Origin: Sphingobacterium kitahiroshimense
GTDB taxonomy: Bacteria > Bacteroidota > Bacteroidia > Sphingobacteriales > Sphingobacteriaceae
Direction of reading: 5' to 3'
Assembly (NCBI RefSeq): GCF_025961315.1
Contig: NZ_JAOQNK010000001.1
Span: 5,332,001-5,396,000, forward strand
Length of the DNA stretch: 64,000 nucleotides
Both the position numbers and the translations under genes were made by a program. The notes beneath the pieces were generated by a model, which did not search any database, was not told the DNA's origin, and worked only from the letters and a program-made list of their open reading frames with translations. Shown here piece by piece: positions 25,751-35,088 of this stretch. Numbering within the stretch: position 1 is the first letter of the stretch; every line of letters begins with the position of its first letter.

Positions 25751-28700
25751 ATGCAAAAATACAAAAAAAATCGGTGGGGAATCCCTATGGAGTTTAAACA
25801 GATTTCCTCCCTTAAACCATTGGCTATGAAGTTGTCGATTGCGATCCCGCTACTATTTGCTACAAGTTTTCATGTTAGTGCTAATTCTTACGGTCAGAAG
25901 ATCAATCTTAATAAGAAAAATGTGAATCTGGAAACTTTATTGAAGGATATACAGAAGCAAAGCGGCTATAATATATTATATAAAGAGTCTTTGATTGCTC
26001 ACATTCGAAAAATAGATGTGAAATTTCAAAATATCCCACTTGAATTAGCACTTAATGATTTGTTGGGAAAATATCAGATTACTTACAAATTGATTGATAA
26101 TAATATTGTGTTGAGTCAAAGTACTACGGCAAAAGTTCAAAGTACTCCTGCAGTGGTTGACAAGATGATACAAAAACAGATCAAAGGAAAAGTTTCGGAT
26201 CAAAATGATCAACCTTTGGCCAATGTTACCATAAGTGAGGTAGGTACAAATAATAAAACATCCTCCGATGCGACGGGTTCGTTTAGTCTTTCGGTGAGTG
26301 GTGAAGCGACATTGCTCCATTTTAGCATGGTAGGTTACAAAAATAAGGATATCCAAATTGGGAATAACGAGTTTTTACAGGTTAAGCTAGAACAGACCAT
26401 TATGGCGATGGATGAGGTAGTTGTAGTGGGATATGGTTCTCAGAAGAAAACTGTAGTTTCAGGCGCTATTGCTACTGTAAAGGGAGAAGATCTTGCTAAA
26501 TCATCGTCAGTCAATCTTTCTAATTCTTTTGCAGGAAGATTGCCTGGAGTAACCGCCATGCAAAGTAGTGGCGAGCCTGGTGGAGATGGTTCTTCTATTC
26601 GTGTTCGTGGTATCAATTCCCTACCGGGAGGAAATACGAGCCCATTGATTGTAATTGATGGAGTTCCACAGCGCGCAGGAGGTTTTGACCGTATTAATCC
26701 TAACGATGTAGAGAGTGTGTCGGTGCTGAAAGATGCATCAGCAGCCATCTATGGCTCCCGTGCAGGTAATGGTGTTATCCTCATTACAACGAAGCAGGGT
26801 AAAGTTGGTAAAACGCAGTTTTCTTACGATTTTACTTACGGTATACAACGTCCGACACGTACACCTAAAATGGCCAATTCTGAGCAGTATACTTCTATTA
26901 TAAACGAGGTAACGACAGTTTATCCCCAAGATAGTGATAAGTGGGGAGAAATTTGGAAAGCAATAAATACAGGTGATGGAAAATATACTTCTCCTACAGG
27001 AGTGATTGAGGCTGCATTTACACCAGAAGAGAGACAAAAATATGCTGATGGTTCAGATCCTTTACGTTATCCAAATACAGACTGGTTTGCTTCTACGATA
27101 AAAGATTGGTCGCCACAGCAGCGACATAATTTACAGATCAATGGAGGTACCGAAACTACCAAATATCTGATTTCATTAGGTTATTTAAATCAGGATGCGA
27201 TCTACAAAAATTCAGCAACATATTATAAACAGTACGATTTGCGCGCAAACCTAGAATTTAAGTTGGGCAAATATGTTACCGCTAGACTTGGCATAACAGG
27301 TCGTGAAGAATCCCGTAATTTCCCTACACGCGGAGCGGGCACGATCTTTAGATCTTTGATTCGCGGTCTGCCAACTGAAATTGCGACCTGGCCCAATGGT
27401 CTTCCTGGCCCAGATTTAGAAAATGGTGCCAATCCGGTTGTAATAACCACTGGTGCAACGGGCTATGACAGAAATACAAGAGATTATTTGCAGAACACAG
27501 GTGCCATTGATTTTAGAATACCAGGTGTTGAGGGACTTAAATTAACTGGAACAGCTTCAATTGATAAATATTGGGCAAGATCGAAAAGATGGGAGACCCC
27601 GTGGACTCTTTATGATTGGGATAAGGTAAGTTTTGAGGCCGATGGAGTAACGCCATCACTGGTAGGGTATGTACCAAAAGGTATAGAGCCTAAAGCTCAG
27701 CTTCGTGAAGCGGCGGAGGATCAATTAGCAATCAATTTATCTGCTTTGTTATCCTATGAAAAGACATTAACAGGAGGGCATAATATCTCCGCGATAGCAG
27801 GGTTAACTCGTGAGACTGTCACCAATAATGGTTTTTACGCAGATCGTAAGGATTTCGCCTCGACATTAATAGAACAGTTAAATTTTGGTGATCGCGAACG
27901 GCAGACCTTGGGAAATGAGAATACTTACGATCGTGCACGTTTAAGCTACTATGGAAGGGTCAACTATAATTTTCAGGAAAAGTATCTTTTTGAATTTAAT
28001 TGGAGAGTGGACGGTTCTTATGTTTTTCCACCTAATAAAAGATTTGGTTTCTTCCCTGGAGTTTCAGCGGGATGGCGGGTATCCGAAGAAGGTTTTTTCA
28101 AAGATAATGTTAGGTTTGTTAATAACCTGAAGTTGAGAGCATCTTGGGGCCAAATGGGGGCAGAAGCTTATTATGGTGGTTCTTTTCAAGAATATAAATA
28201 CTTAGCATTGATGAATACCGGGCAGGGGGTATTCAGTGATAAACTCTATCAGACTTTATATGAGAGTACCATTCCTAACCCTAATTTCACATGGGAAGTA
28301 GCTAATAATAGCAATGTTGGATTGGATGCTTCTTTTTTAAATCATAAACTGGCGCTAGAACTGGACTTCTTTTATAATAAACGGACCAATGTTTTGACAA
28401 AGAATCCTGGAGTTGTACCTATCAGTTCGGGTATTTCGGGTAATCTGCCAATTGCCAACCTTGGCAATCTGATCAATAAGGGGTATGAGTTTAAATTGAC
28501 TTATACCGATAAAATCGGTAATCTTTCTTTTAATGTAGGCGTTAATGGTGGTTATGCAAAAAACAATGTGCAATACTCCAGCGATGTTGTCAACACCTTA
28601 CCCTATCAGCAACAGATCGGAAGAGTAACAGACTCTTGGCTAGTGTATCAATATGATGGTGTTTTCAAAGATCAGGCTGCTATTGATGCGAATACTGTAG

Positions 28701-29290
28701 ATTACACAGCTTTAGGATTGAAAAATGGCAAGCTATTGCCTGGTGATATGAAATATGTCGATTATAATGGCGATGGTAAAATTACAAGTGACGATCGTGT
28801 GCGATTGGACAAAAATGGTACCCCAACTTTTACAGGAGGTCTTGTATTAGGCGGTGATTATAAAGGTTTTGATTTCAGTATACTGGTACAGGGGGCTACT
28901 GGTGGTATGCGACGAATGGGCCCTACAGAATCGGGATTAATAGGGAACTACCTGGAGTGGAATTATGATAACCGTTGGAGTATTGATAATCCGAGTGATG
29001 TTGATCCTCGACTTACCAACCGTTCGGATACTTATTATACAACAACCGATAATACCTACTGGATACGGAGCACCAATTATATCAGATTAAAGAATGTAGA
29101 GTTGGGATATAGTCTTTCCAGCAATTTGGTCAGTAGAATAGGGATGAGCTCCATTCGTTTTTATACCAATGGCATTAATCTGTTAACCTTTGATAAAATC
29201 AAAATTTGGGATCCTGAATCTGATAATAGTACGGGTCAATTCTATCCGCAATCGAAAATTATCAGTTTTGGCGTAAAGGCTATATTTTAA
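25751..29290 (+). CDS. SusC/RagA-family TonB-dependent receptor with STN signalling domain
   Basis: 1179 residues. A long basic leader precedes the signal helix (LSIAIPLLFATSFHVSA). An STN domain (about 55-115: VNLETLLKDIQKQSGYNILY) is followed by a CarboxypepD_reg domain (about 145-215: IKGKVSDQNDQPLANVTI), the TonB box region (MDEVVVVGYGSQKKT), a plug with SIRVRGINSL, PLIVIDGVP and DPNDVESVSVLKDASAAIYG-like text, and a 22-strand barrel. The STN domain fits the neighbouring FecR. With SusD 27 bases downstream it should import an oligosaccharide or similar ligand across the outer membrane. No glycoside hydrolase is nearby, so the substrate is unknown. Confidence 0.93.
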   Translation: MQKYKKNRWGIPMEFKQISSLKPLAMKLSIAIPLLFATSFHVSANSYGQKINLNKKNVNLETLLKDIQKQSGYNILYKESLIAHIRKIDVKFQNIPLELALNDLLGKYQITYKLIDNNIVLSQSTTAKVQSTPAVVDKMIQKQIKGKVSDQNDQPLANVTISEVGTNNKTSSDATGSFSLSVSGEATLLHFSMVGYKNKDIQIGNNEFLQVKLEQTIMAMDEVVVVGYGSQKKTVVSGAIATVKGEDLAKSSSVNLSNSFAGRLPGVTAMQSSGEPGGDGSSIRVRGINSLPGGNTSPLIVIDGVPQRAGGFDRINPNDVESVSVLKDASAAIYGSRAGNGVILITTKQGKVGKTQFSYDFTYGIQRPTRTPKMANSEQYTSIINEVTTVYPQDSDKWGEIWKAINTGDGKYTSPTGVIEAAFTPEERQKYADGSDPLRYPNTDWFASTIKDWSPQQRHNLQINGGTETTKYLISLGYLNQDAIYKNSATYYKQYDLRANLEFKLGKYVTARLGITGREESRNFPTRGAGTIFRSLIRGLPTEIATWPNGLPGPDLENGANPVVITTGATGYDRNTRDYLQNTGAIDFRIPGVEGLKLTGTASIDKYWARSKRWETPWTLYDWDKVSFEADGVTPSLVGYVPKGIEPKAQLREAAEDQLAINLSALLSYEKTLTGGHNISAIAGLTRETVTNNGFYADRKDFASTLIEQLNFGDRERQTLGNENTYDRARLSYYGRVNYNFQEKYLFEFNWRVDGSYVFPPNKRFGFFPGVSAGWRVSEEGFFKDNVRFVNNLKLRASWGQMGAEAYYGGSFQEYKYLALMNTGQGVFSDKLYQTLYESTIPNPNFTWEVANNSNVGLDASFLNHKLALELDFFYNKRTNVLTKNPGVVPISSGISGNLPIANLGNLINKGYEFKLTYTDKIGNLSFNVGVNGGYAKNNVQYSSDVVNTLPYQQQIGRVTDSWLVYQYDGVFKDQAAIDANTVDYTALGLKNGKLLPGDMKYVDYNGDGKITSDDRVRLDKNGTPTFTGGLVLGGDYKGFDFSILVQGATGGMRRMGPTESGLIGNYLEWNYDNRWSIDNPSDVDPRLTNRSDTYYTTTDNTYWIRSTNYIRLKNVELGYSLSSNLVSRIGMSSIRFYTNGINLLTFDKIKIWDPESDNSTGQFYPQSKIISFGVKAIF

Positions 29291-29317
29291 TCAAATCATA
29301 AATAATAAAATAATAAA

Positions 29318-31210
29318 ATGAAGACATTGATCAAAAATAGAATTCTTTATATGCTAGCAGTTATGCTATTGTTTATGACAGCATGCAGTACAGATTTTCT
29401 AAATGTAACACCTCGAAATGATTTTTCAGATGCCACCGTATGGCAAGATCCAGTGTTGGCTGAAAAGTTTGTTAGTGATATTTACAACGTATTTGAAGCA
29501 AGTAATTCCGGTTTCACAGAACAGATGCAGGCTTCTGCAACTGACGAATCATTATGGAACCATACCGATGCTTTTCTTTTGTTGAACACAGGTGCGATCA
29601 ACGGTGCTAATGAAGGCTGGGGTGGTACATCAAGATGGTGGGAGCGTATGTACACCTATATCAGATTCAGTAATATTGCCATAGAAAGACTGGGAGATGA
29701 CACCAAAAATGGTATTAGCGATATAAAAGTAAAAAATGAATTATTAGCACAAGCTTTCTTTATCCGTGCTTATTGTTATCACCAATTGTTAAGGTATTAT
29801 GGCGGTGTGCCTCTTATTCTAAATAGTTATCCATACTCTGAAGACCCGATTATCTATCAAAAAGAACGGGCAACTTATGAAGCCTGTACAAATCAGATTT
29901 TAAAGGACTGTGATGAGGCTTACAAGCGTTTGGGGGATGGTAAACTTGAAAAAGGCAGGATTAATTCGTTAACTATTTTAGCGCTCAAATCAAGAACTTT
30001 AATTTATGCAGCAAGTGATTTACATGATCGAGCTAAACTTACTTCTAAGGTAACAGATCTAAATGACCTATCTGAAAAACTACCCTTATTGGCATATGCC
30101 GCAGGATCGCAACAAGATCGCTACCTTTTGGCACAAGCAGCAGCAAAAGCGGTTCTAGATGCAGGAACAGGATATAAGTTAAATCTTACAGCACCTGTTA
30201 CTCCAGCACAAGGAAGATTAAATTACAAAAGTATTGCCATGGGAGGGGGAAGTAAAGCGCCAGATATGGATATCACGGCAGCATCAGATATACTATATGC
30301 CCGTTATTTTATCACGGAGCAGAGTTCTTCACATGCTAGAGATAATGGTCCCAATGGTTATAATAACTGGGGGGGAAATCAACCTATAGGTCTTTTGGTG
30401 GATGATTATGAAATGAATGATGGAACAAAATTTGACTGGAACAATCCCATTCATAAAGCCAGTCCTTATAAAAACAGAGATCCTCGTTTTTATGCATCCA
30501 TATTATATGACGGTGCTGATTGGAAACCGAGAAATAATCCGATCGATCCAGCTAATCAGATACAAACAGGTGCTTACGATCTAATTTTAGCCGGTAAGTT
30601 GACAAAATTTTCAGGATTGGATACAAAACAAGGACCTAAAGAGGCACACAACGGAACTTGGACAGGATATTACATTCAAAAGTTTATTGACCCAGATCCA
30701 AATATTGTAGATGCTCAAGCAAGACAGTTTGTACCTTGGCCTTATTTTAGATATACAGAAGCAGTTTTTAATTATGTGGAAGCAAGTATTGAACTAGGGG
30801 AATTAGAAACAGCAAAAACCTGGCTGAATAAAATTAGGTTTAGAGCAGGTATGCCAGCTATCACTGCCACAGATCAAAATACGCTGAGGACAATATACCG
30901 TCAAGAAAGACGTATAGAAATGGCTTATGAACAGCAACGTTTTTTTGATGCCCGAAGATGGCTTATTGCTAATGAAACCATAGGACGAAAGGTCACTATT
31001 GTTAAAATTGATGCTACTTTCAAGCCAGGTAAGTCATTAGCAAATGTTTATAAATATGACGAGTCAATTTATAATTATACCTACACACCGCAAGAATTCA
31101 ATACAAAAGAAAACCGGGTTTGGAAAAATCAAGTTTATTTTCTTCCGCTATCACGGGATGAAATTCGGAAAAATCCATTGCTTGTACAAAATCCAGGGTA
31201 CGTGGAGTAA
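29318..31210 (+). CDS. SusD/RagB-family outer-membrane lipoprotein
   Basis: 630 residues. The signal ends MLLFMTACSTDFL, with the lipid Cys near residue 23. TPR-like helices and the SusD core follow (AQAFFIRAYCYHQLLRYYGG, VPLILNSYPYSEDPI, RDPRFYASILYDGADW, FRYTEAVFNYVEASIELGE). The C-terminus has the family pattern KIRFRAGMPAI and RIEMAYEQQRFFDARRW. It caps the SusC barrel and binds substrate at the cell surface. It is translated from the same message as susC, 27 bases downstream of it, and a perfect palindromic terminator follows. Confidence 0.93.
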   Translation: MKTLIKNRILYMLAVMLLFMTACSTDFLNVTPRNDFSDATVWQDPVLAEKFVSDIYNVFEASNSGFTEQMQASATDESLWNHTDAFLLLNTGAINGANEGWGGTSRWWERMYTYIRFSNIAIERLGDDTKNGISDIKVKNELLAQAFFIRAYCYHQLLRYYGGVPLILNSYPYSEDPIIYQKERATYEACTNQILKDCDEAYKRLGDGKLEKGRINSLTILALKSRTLIYAASDLHDRAKLTSKVTDLNDLSEKLPLLAYAAGSQQDRYLLAQAAAKAVLDAGTGYKLNLTAPVTPAQGRLNYKSIAMGGGSKAPDMDITAASDILYARYFITEQSSSHARDNGPNGYNNWGGNQPIGLLVDDYEMNDGTKFDWNNPIHKASPYKNRDPRFYASILYDGADWKPRNNPIDPANQIQTGAYDLILAGKLTKFSGLDTKQGPKEAHNGTWTGYYIQKFIDPDPNIVDAQARQFVPWPYFRYTEAVFNYVEASIELGELETAKTWLNKIRFRAGMPAITATDQNTLRTIYRQERRIEMAYEQQRFFDARRWLIANETIGRKVTIVKIDATFKPGKSLANVYKYDESIYNYTYTPQEFNTKENRVWKNQVYFLPLSRDEIRKNPLLVQNPGYVE

Positions 31211-31256
31211 TAGATTGTTTTAAGAATTAAAACTGAAATACATATTCCTAAATTTT

Positions 31257-31289
31257 AAAACATCTGAACATATGTTCAGATGTTTTTTT
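31257..31289 (+). terminator. Perfect palindromic terminator after the first susCD pair
   Basis: AAAACATCTGAACA, TA, TGTTCAGATGTTTT form a 30-base perfect palindrome followed by further T residues, 47 bases after the susD stop. Confidence 0.8.
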
Positions 31290-31684
31290 ATTACGAGCTT
31301 ACTACGAAACAAACATTACCGTTGTAACAGCCAACTAAAGAGGGTATATTTAAACTGATAAATATTTTAATTTGTGAACAACGATTTATTTTTTAATCTT
31401 TTGACTATCATAGCACTCAGTTCTCGATTTTAGCAGGATCAATAGAAATTTCAGATTTTGCCCGTAGCAAATATGAGGAAAAAATCATTCATGTATGATA
31501 GAACAGGAACATTAGTATGAGAATAAAAATAAGCTAAGTAAGCCTATACTTTAGTTTTTTAGTGTCCCTTTTATTAGCGTGAAATCTATTTTATTTATGA
31601 GTGTAATAAAATCTATAGGATTAGTAGTTTTTATTGGAATAAAAAATTATATTTGCAAAGTGTTTTAAAGAATAAGCACACTAA
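31290..31684. other. Spacer between the two susCD loci
   Basis: About 395 AT-rich bases without a recognisable gene. A TATATTTG promoter-like box at 31648-31655 is the only element I can support. Confidence 0.4.
31648..31655 (+). promoter_or_regulatory. Putative promoter (-7 box) of the sulfur-linked susCD operon
   Basis: TATATTTG matches the Bacteroidota TAnnTTTG element. A start around 31662 would give a leader RNA of about 330 bases before susC, enough to hold the leader ORF and both hairpins. The upstream TTTG box is poor. Confidence 0.4.
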
Positions 31685-31708
31685 ACCCTGATTAGAGACA
31701 GTCAGGGT
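31685..31708 (+). promoter_or_regulatory. 5'-leader hairpin
   Basis: ACCCTGA, a 10-base loop (TTAGAGACAG) and TCAGGGT form a 7-bp stem at the beginning of the predicted leader RNA, 27 bases ahead of the leader ORF. It may stabilise the RNA 5' end. I do not recognise it as a known riboswitch. Confidence 0.4.
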
Positions 31709-31734
31709 CAATCACCTAACTAAAAAACAGCAGT

Positions 31735-31872
31735 ATGAAATATTATTCTACGCTTGATGACTCAAACCTTTTTGGACATTATGAAGATGATGTTTTAATT
31801 TCTTCCTTAAATTTTTTCACCATCCTATTCCATTCCGAATACCTGGATTACGATTCTCGAATGTGTTGTTAA
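31735..31872 (+). CDS. Putative regulatory leader peptide ending Met-Cys-Cys-stop
   Basis: A 45-codon ORF whose last codons are ATG TGT TGT TAA, giving ...DSRMCC. The only cysteines are these two, placed directly before the stop. The rest is hydrophobic and acidic (MKYYSTLDDSNLFGHYEDDV, then LISSLNFFTILFHSEYLDY) with no family match that I know. It lies between a 5' hairpin and two further hairpins, the last followed by T7, and precedes an operon of sulfur-handling genes. Leader ORFs with terminal Cys codons are known in other bacteria to make translation, and through it downstream expression, sensitive to cysteine. Applying that here is inference. Chance occurrence of a short ORF is the main alternative. 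Confidence 0.6.
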   Translation: MKYYSTLDDSNLFGHYEDDVLISSLNFFTILFHSEYLDYDSRMCC

Positions 31873-31891
31873 AACGACAAACTAACAAAAA

Positions 31892-31910
31892 GGGGAAGCA
31901 AGCTTCCCCC
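31892..31910 (+). promoter_or_regulatory. Leader hairpin after the Cys-Cys ORF
   Basis: GGGGAAG, loop CAAG, CTTCCCC is a GC-rich 7-bp stem only 19 bases after the leader stop codon, close enough for a ribosome at the Cys codons to influence its folding. It is followed by CATTTTAAAAA rather than a pure T run. Confidence 0.6.
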
Positions 31911-31927
31911 ATTTTAAAAATTAGATG

Positions 31928-31971
31928 AGGTTCTGATTCCCAATTGGCGTTGTCGTCAGAAACCTTTTTTT
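31928..31971 (+). terminator. Terminator-like hairpin with T7 run just before susC
   Basis: AGGTTCTGA (31928-31936) pairs with TCAGAAACCT (31956-31965) with one bulged A, across a 19-base loop. It is directly followed by a run of T to 31971, and susC starts at 31993. A terminator placed between promoter and first gene is the hallmark of attenuation. Confidence 0.6.
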
Positions 31972-31992
31972 ACCTTAATTTTCTACAAGAAT

Positions 31993-34900
31993 ATGAAAAA
32001 AAATCAAAAGTATCTGATTTTTCAGGTACTCTTTGTCCTAACTGTGCATTTAGGGCAACCAACCTATTCCCATGCACAAAGTAAATCTACTCCTATTGTT
32101 AATGCGGCTTTTGAAGGGAAAGTTGTTGACCAGGTTAATGGAAACCCAATAGTGGGGGCGACTGTAAAGCTGCAAGGTGTGACACATTCTGTCCAAACAG
32201 ATAGTCATGGAAATTTTCAATTTATTACGGGACAAAAATTACCAGCTACAGTCATCGTTTCTTTTCTGGGTTATCAATCGCAAACTGTAGAAATCACATC
32301 ACCCAAAAGTATCATAAAATTATTGCCCACAGCTTCTAATTTGGATGAGGTTGTCGTTATCGGTTATGGAACAACAAAAAAACAGGATGTAGTTGGTGCC
32401 ATCACAAAGATTAATGCAGGGGAAGTCAATAAAATACCTGTAGCCAGTTTTGATGCTCAGTTACAGGGGAAGGCAGCTGGATTACAGGTCGTAGCCAATT
32501 CTGGAGTTCCGGGAGAAGGTATATTTGTCCGTGTCAGAGGTACGACTTCTATTAATTCAAGCAGTGATCCGCTCTATATTATTGATGGAGTCTTTCTAAA
32601 CAATACAAGCTTACAAAATGCAAATTTAGGAGGTCGTACTACATCCCCACTAGCCGATATAAATCCGGCAGATATTGAATCGATAGAAGTACTAAAAGAC
32701 GCTTCAGCAACAGCAATTTATGGATCTAGGGGAGCTAATGGTGTTGTTATTGTAACGACTAAGCAGGGAAGTTATGGTGCAAAAACAAAAATTGATTTTA
32801 ATCTTTCCAATGGTTTTGTTCAAGCGGATAAAGCGACTTTGCCACATTTGGCATCTGGACCAGAAACCGCGGCATTAGCGAATGAATGGTGGATTAATTC
32901 GGGGATCGATAAACCATCATTAAATCAAAACTTTTCTAACAGACCTTTTCGACCGGTTAACGAAGGAGGTCGTGGCCTACCTGAGGAGCAGCAGACCTAT
33001 GATCGTTTAGATTTTATTCTAAGAAATGGACGTGTGCAAGATTATAGTTTAGGTATTCAAGGTGGAGGAAATAAGTCCCGATATTATATAGGTACTGGGT
33101 ATACAGATCAAGAAGCATTTTTTAAAGTTATCGATTTCTCACGAGCAAATTTTAAGTTTAATTTTGATCAACAGCTAAGTGAACGCATTAAGATCGGAAT
33201 TACAAGTAATATTGCTAGAACAAAAAGAAATCAAGCACGTACAGGTGACGGTCCGCAGGTCAGTTTGTGGAATTCTGCAGTTTCTTCGGCTACCTATACA
33301 GCGACACACGATCAGGAAGGGGTGGCTACAGGATCTGATAATACTTATGTATTAGTTGATAATTATGATGTCAATACATTAAGTTTACGTTATATCGGAA
33401 GTGTTTTCGCTGAAGCAGATATACTTCCCGGTTTAAAATTCAGGAGCAGTTTTAGTGCTGATTACAACAAATATGATGAAAATCAGTACTGGAATACCAA
33501 TACTAGTATTGGAAGAGCTAACAATGGACAAGCAACGTCAGGAATTTCTGAAAATACCACTTGGATTAATGAGCAGACCTTAAACTATCAAAAACAATTC
33601 AATAGCGTTCACAAAATTACGGCTTTAGTGGGCAATACCTTGCAGCATAATACTTTGAATTATTTGTACGCAGAAGGTAATGGATTTGCCAACAATAGTT
33701 ATAAATTAATTTCTTCAGCTTCTACCCGTACTTCATCTCAGGACTGGACAGCTTACTCTATTGCTTCTTTTTTCGGAAGAGCAGGATATCAGTATTCCGA
33801 TAAATATTTTGCAGAAGCGACATTAAGAGCTGATGCTTCCTCCAAATTTGGAAAAAATAATCGTTGGGGATATTTTCCAGCTTTCGCGCTTGCTTGGCGA
33901 CTGAAGCAAGAGGACTTTTTGAAAGATGTAAACTGGTTAAATGACCTGAAAATTAGAACATCCTATGGAATTACAGGTAATCAGTCAGGGATCAGCAATT
34001 TCGCTTCACGGGGACTTTGGTCCGGAGGTAGTTCGTATGCCGATGTTATCGGTTCTCCTTTACCAGGTATAGGGCCTCAGCAACTTGGTAATGATGACTT
34101 GAAATGGGAGACAACAGCACAGTATAATATCGGTTTTGATGCAGAGTTATTTAAAAATAGATTATCTATTACCCTGGATGTTTACGATAAATATACTTCC
34201 AATATTTTACTGCAACAACCGATTAAGACTTCTTCTGGTTTTTCCCAGTATTGGGCCAATGTTGGCGAAGTGAGTAACAAAGGTTATGAGTTGACTATTA
34301 ATAGTGTTAATATTCAAAATCAAAATTTTACGTGGAAAAGTAGTTTCAATATCTCAGGAAATAAAAACAAAATAGAAAAACTACCGACCCAAATTACGCA
34401 GTATACACGTGATTGGGTGATTTTAAAAGAAGGACAATCTTTGAATTCATTCTGGCTCTATGAGCAGTTATCTGTTGATCCTAAAACCGGAAATGCCATA
34501 TTTGATGGTCAGCTGGAAGATGGAACAGTTCCAGTAAATGCCCGCAAAATTATGCATAATGCATATCCTAAATTTTATGGGGGTTTAAATAATTCGTTCA
34601 GCTATAAAAGCTTTGATCTCAGCGCAGCGCTGTCTTATCAATTTGGTAACTACACTTTAAATCTGGAGCGCTATTTTAGAGAACGTAACCCTACTAGCGG
34701 GGGAGTATTTGAAAATGTGCTAAACCGTTGGCAAAAAGATGGTGATATTACCGATGTGCCCAGATTAACATCGATAGGGAATAACTATACCATTGATCAG
34801 AACAGCCGTTATTTAGAGGACGCATCCTTTGTAAGGCTTAAACAATTGTCGATAGGGTATACACTGCCGAAATCTTTCTTGAGTAAAGCTGGAATTAGTA

Positions 34901-35064
34901 ATGCTCGGATATATTTTCTAGGCTCGAATTTGTTCCTTTGGACAAAATATACAGGAGATCCTGAATCTAATGTTACCTCAAATCCGAATGCACAGGGACT
35001 TGGATCATTCGGAACTCCACCTCAGCCCAGAAGCTTTCAGCTTGGATTTAACCTAACACTATAA
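31993..35064 (+). CDS. SusC/RagA-family TonB-dependent receptor (sulfur-linked operon)
   Basis: 1023 residues. A signal peptide ending SHAQ, a CarboxypepD_reg domain (FEGKVVDQVNGNPIVGATVK), the TonB-box region LDEVVVIGYGTTKKQDVVGA, a plug (VFVRVRGTTS-like, PLYIIDGVF, NPADIESIEVLKDASATAIY) and a barrel ending RSFQLGFNLTL. Unlike the receptor at 25751 it has no STN domain, and no sigma/FecR pair precedes it; control seems to lie in the leader instead. It is the first gene of a tight 10.5-kb operon with SusD, DoxX-like proteins, rhodanese, a persulfide-dioxygenase-like protein and a flavoprotein. I infer uptake of an organosulfur compound or sulfated/thiolated ligand. Confidence 0.92.
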   Translation: MKKNQKYLIFQVLFVLTVHLGQPTYSHAQSKSTPIVNAAFEGKVVDQVNGNPIVGATVKLQGVTHSVQTDSHGNFQFITGQKLPATVIVSFLGYQSQTVEITSPKSIIKLLPTASNLDEVVVIGYGTTKKQDVVGAITKINAGEVNKIPVASFDAQLQGKAAGLQVVANSGVPGEGIFVRVRGTTSINSSSDPLYIIDGVFLNNTSLQNANLGGRTTSPLADINPADIESIEVLKDASATAIYGSRGANGVVIVTTKQGSYGAKTKIDFNLSNGFVQADKATLPHLASGPETAALANEWWINSGIDKPSLNQNFSNRPFRPVNEGGRGLPEEQQTYDRLDFILRNGRVQDYSLGIQGGGNKSRYYIGTGYTDQEAFFKVIDFSRANFKFNFDQQLSERIKIGITSNIARTKRNQARTGDGPQVSLWNSAVSSATYTATHDQEGVATGSDNTYVLVDNYDVNTLSLRYIGSVFAEADILPGLKFRSSFSADYNKYDENQYWNTNTSIGRANNGQATSGISENTTWINEQTLNYQKQFNSVHKITALVGNTLQHNTLNYLYAEGNGFANNSYKLISSASTRTSSQDWTAYSIASFFGRAGYQYSDKYFAEATLRADASSKFGKNNRWGYFPAFALAWRLKQEDFLKDVNWLNDLKIRTSYGITGNQSGISNFASRGLWSGGSSYADVIGSPLPGIGPQQLGNDDLKWETTAQYNIGFDAELFKNRLSITLDVYDKYTSNILLQQPIKTSSGFSQYWANVGEVSNKGYELTINSVNIQNQNFTWKSSFNISGNKNKIEKLPTQITQYTRDWVILKEGQSLNSFWLYEQLSVDPKTGNAIFDGQLEDGTVPVNARKIMHNAYPKFYGGLNNSFSYKSFDLSAALSYQFGNYTLNLERYFRERNPTSGGVFENVLNRWQKDGDITDVPRLTSIGNNYTIDQNSRYLEDASFVRLKQLSIGYTLPKSFLSKAGISNARIYFLGSNLFLWTKYTGDPESNVTSNPNAQGLGSFGTPPQPRSFQLGFNLTL

Positions 35065-35088
35065 TTTCACCTAAGATAAAAATAACAG

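Noticed and set aside
31685..31708. Leader hairpin as a SAM or cobalamin riboswitch
   Set aside because: The short single hairpin lacks the multi-helix cores of these riboswitches; the Cys-Cys ORF explains the leader better.
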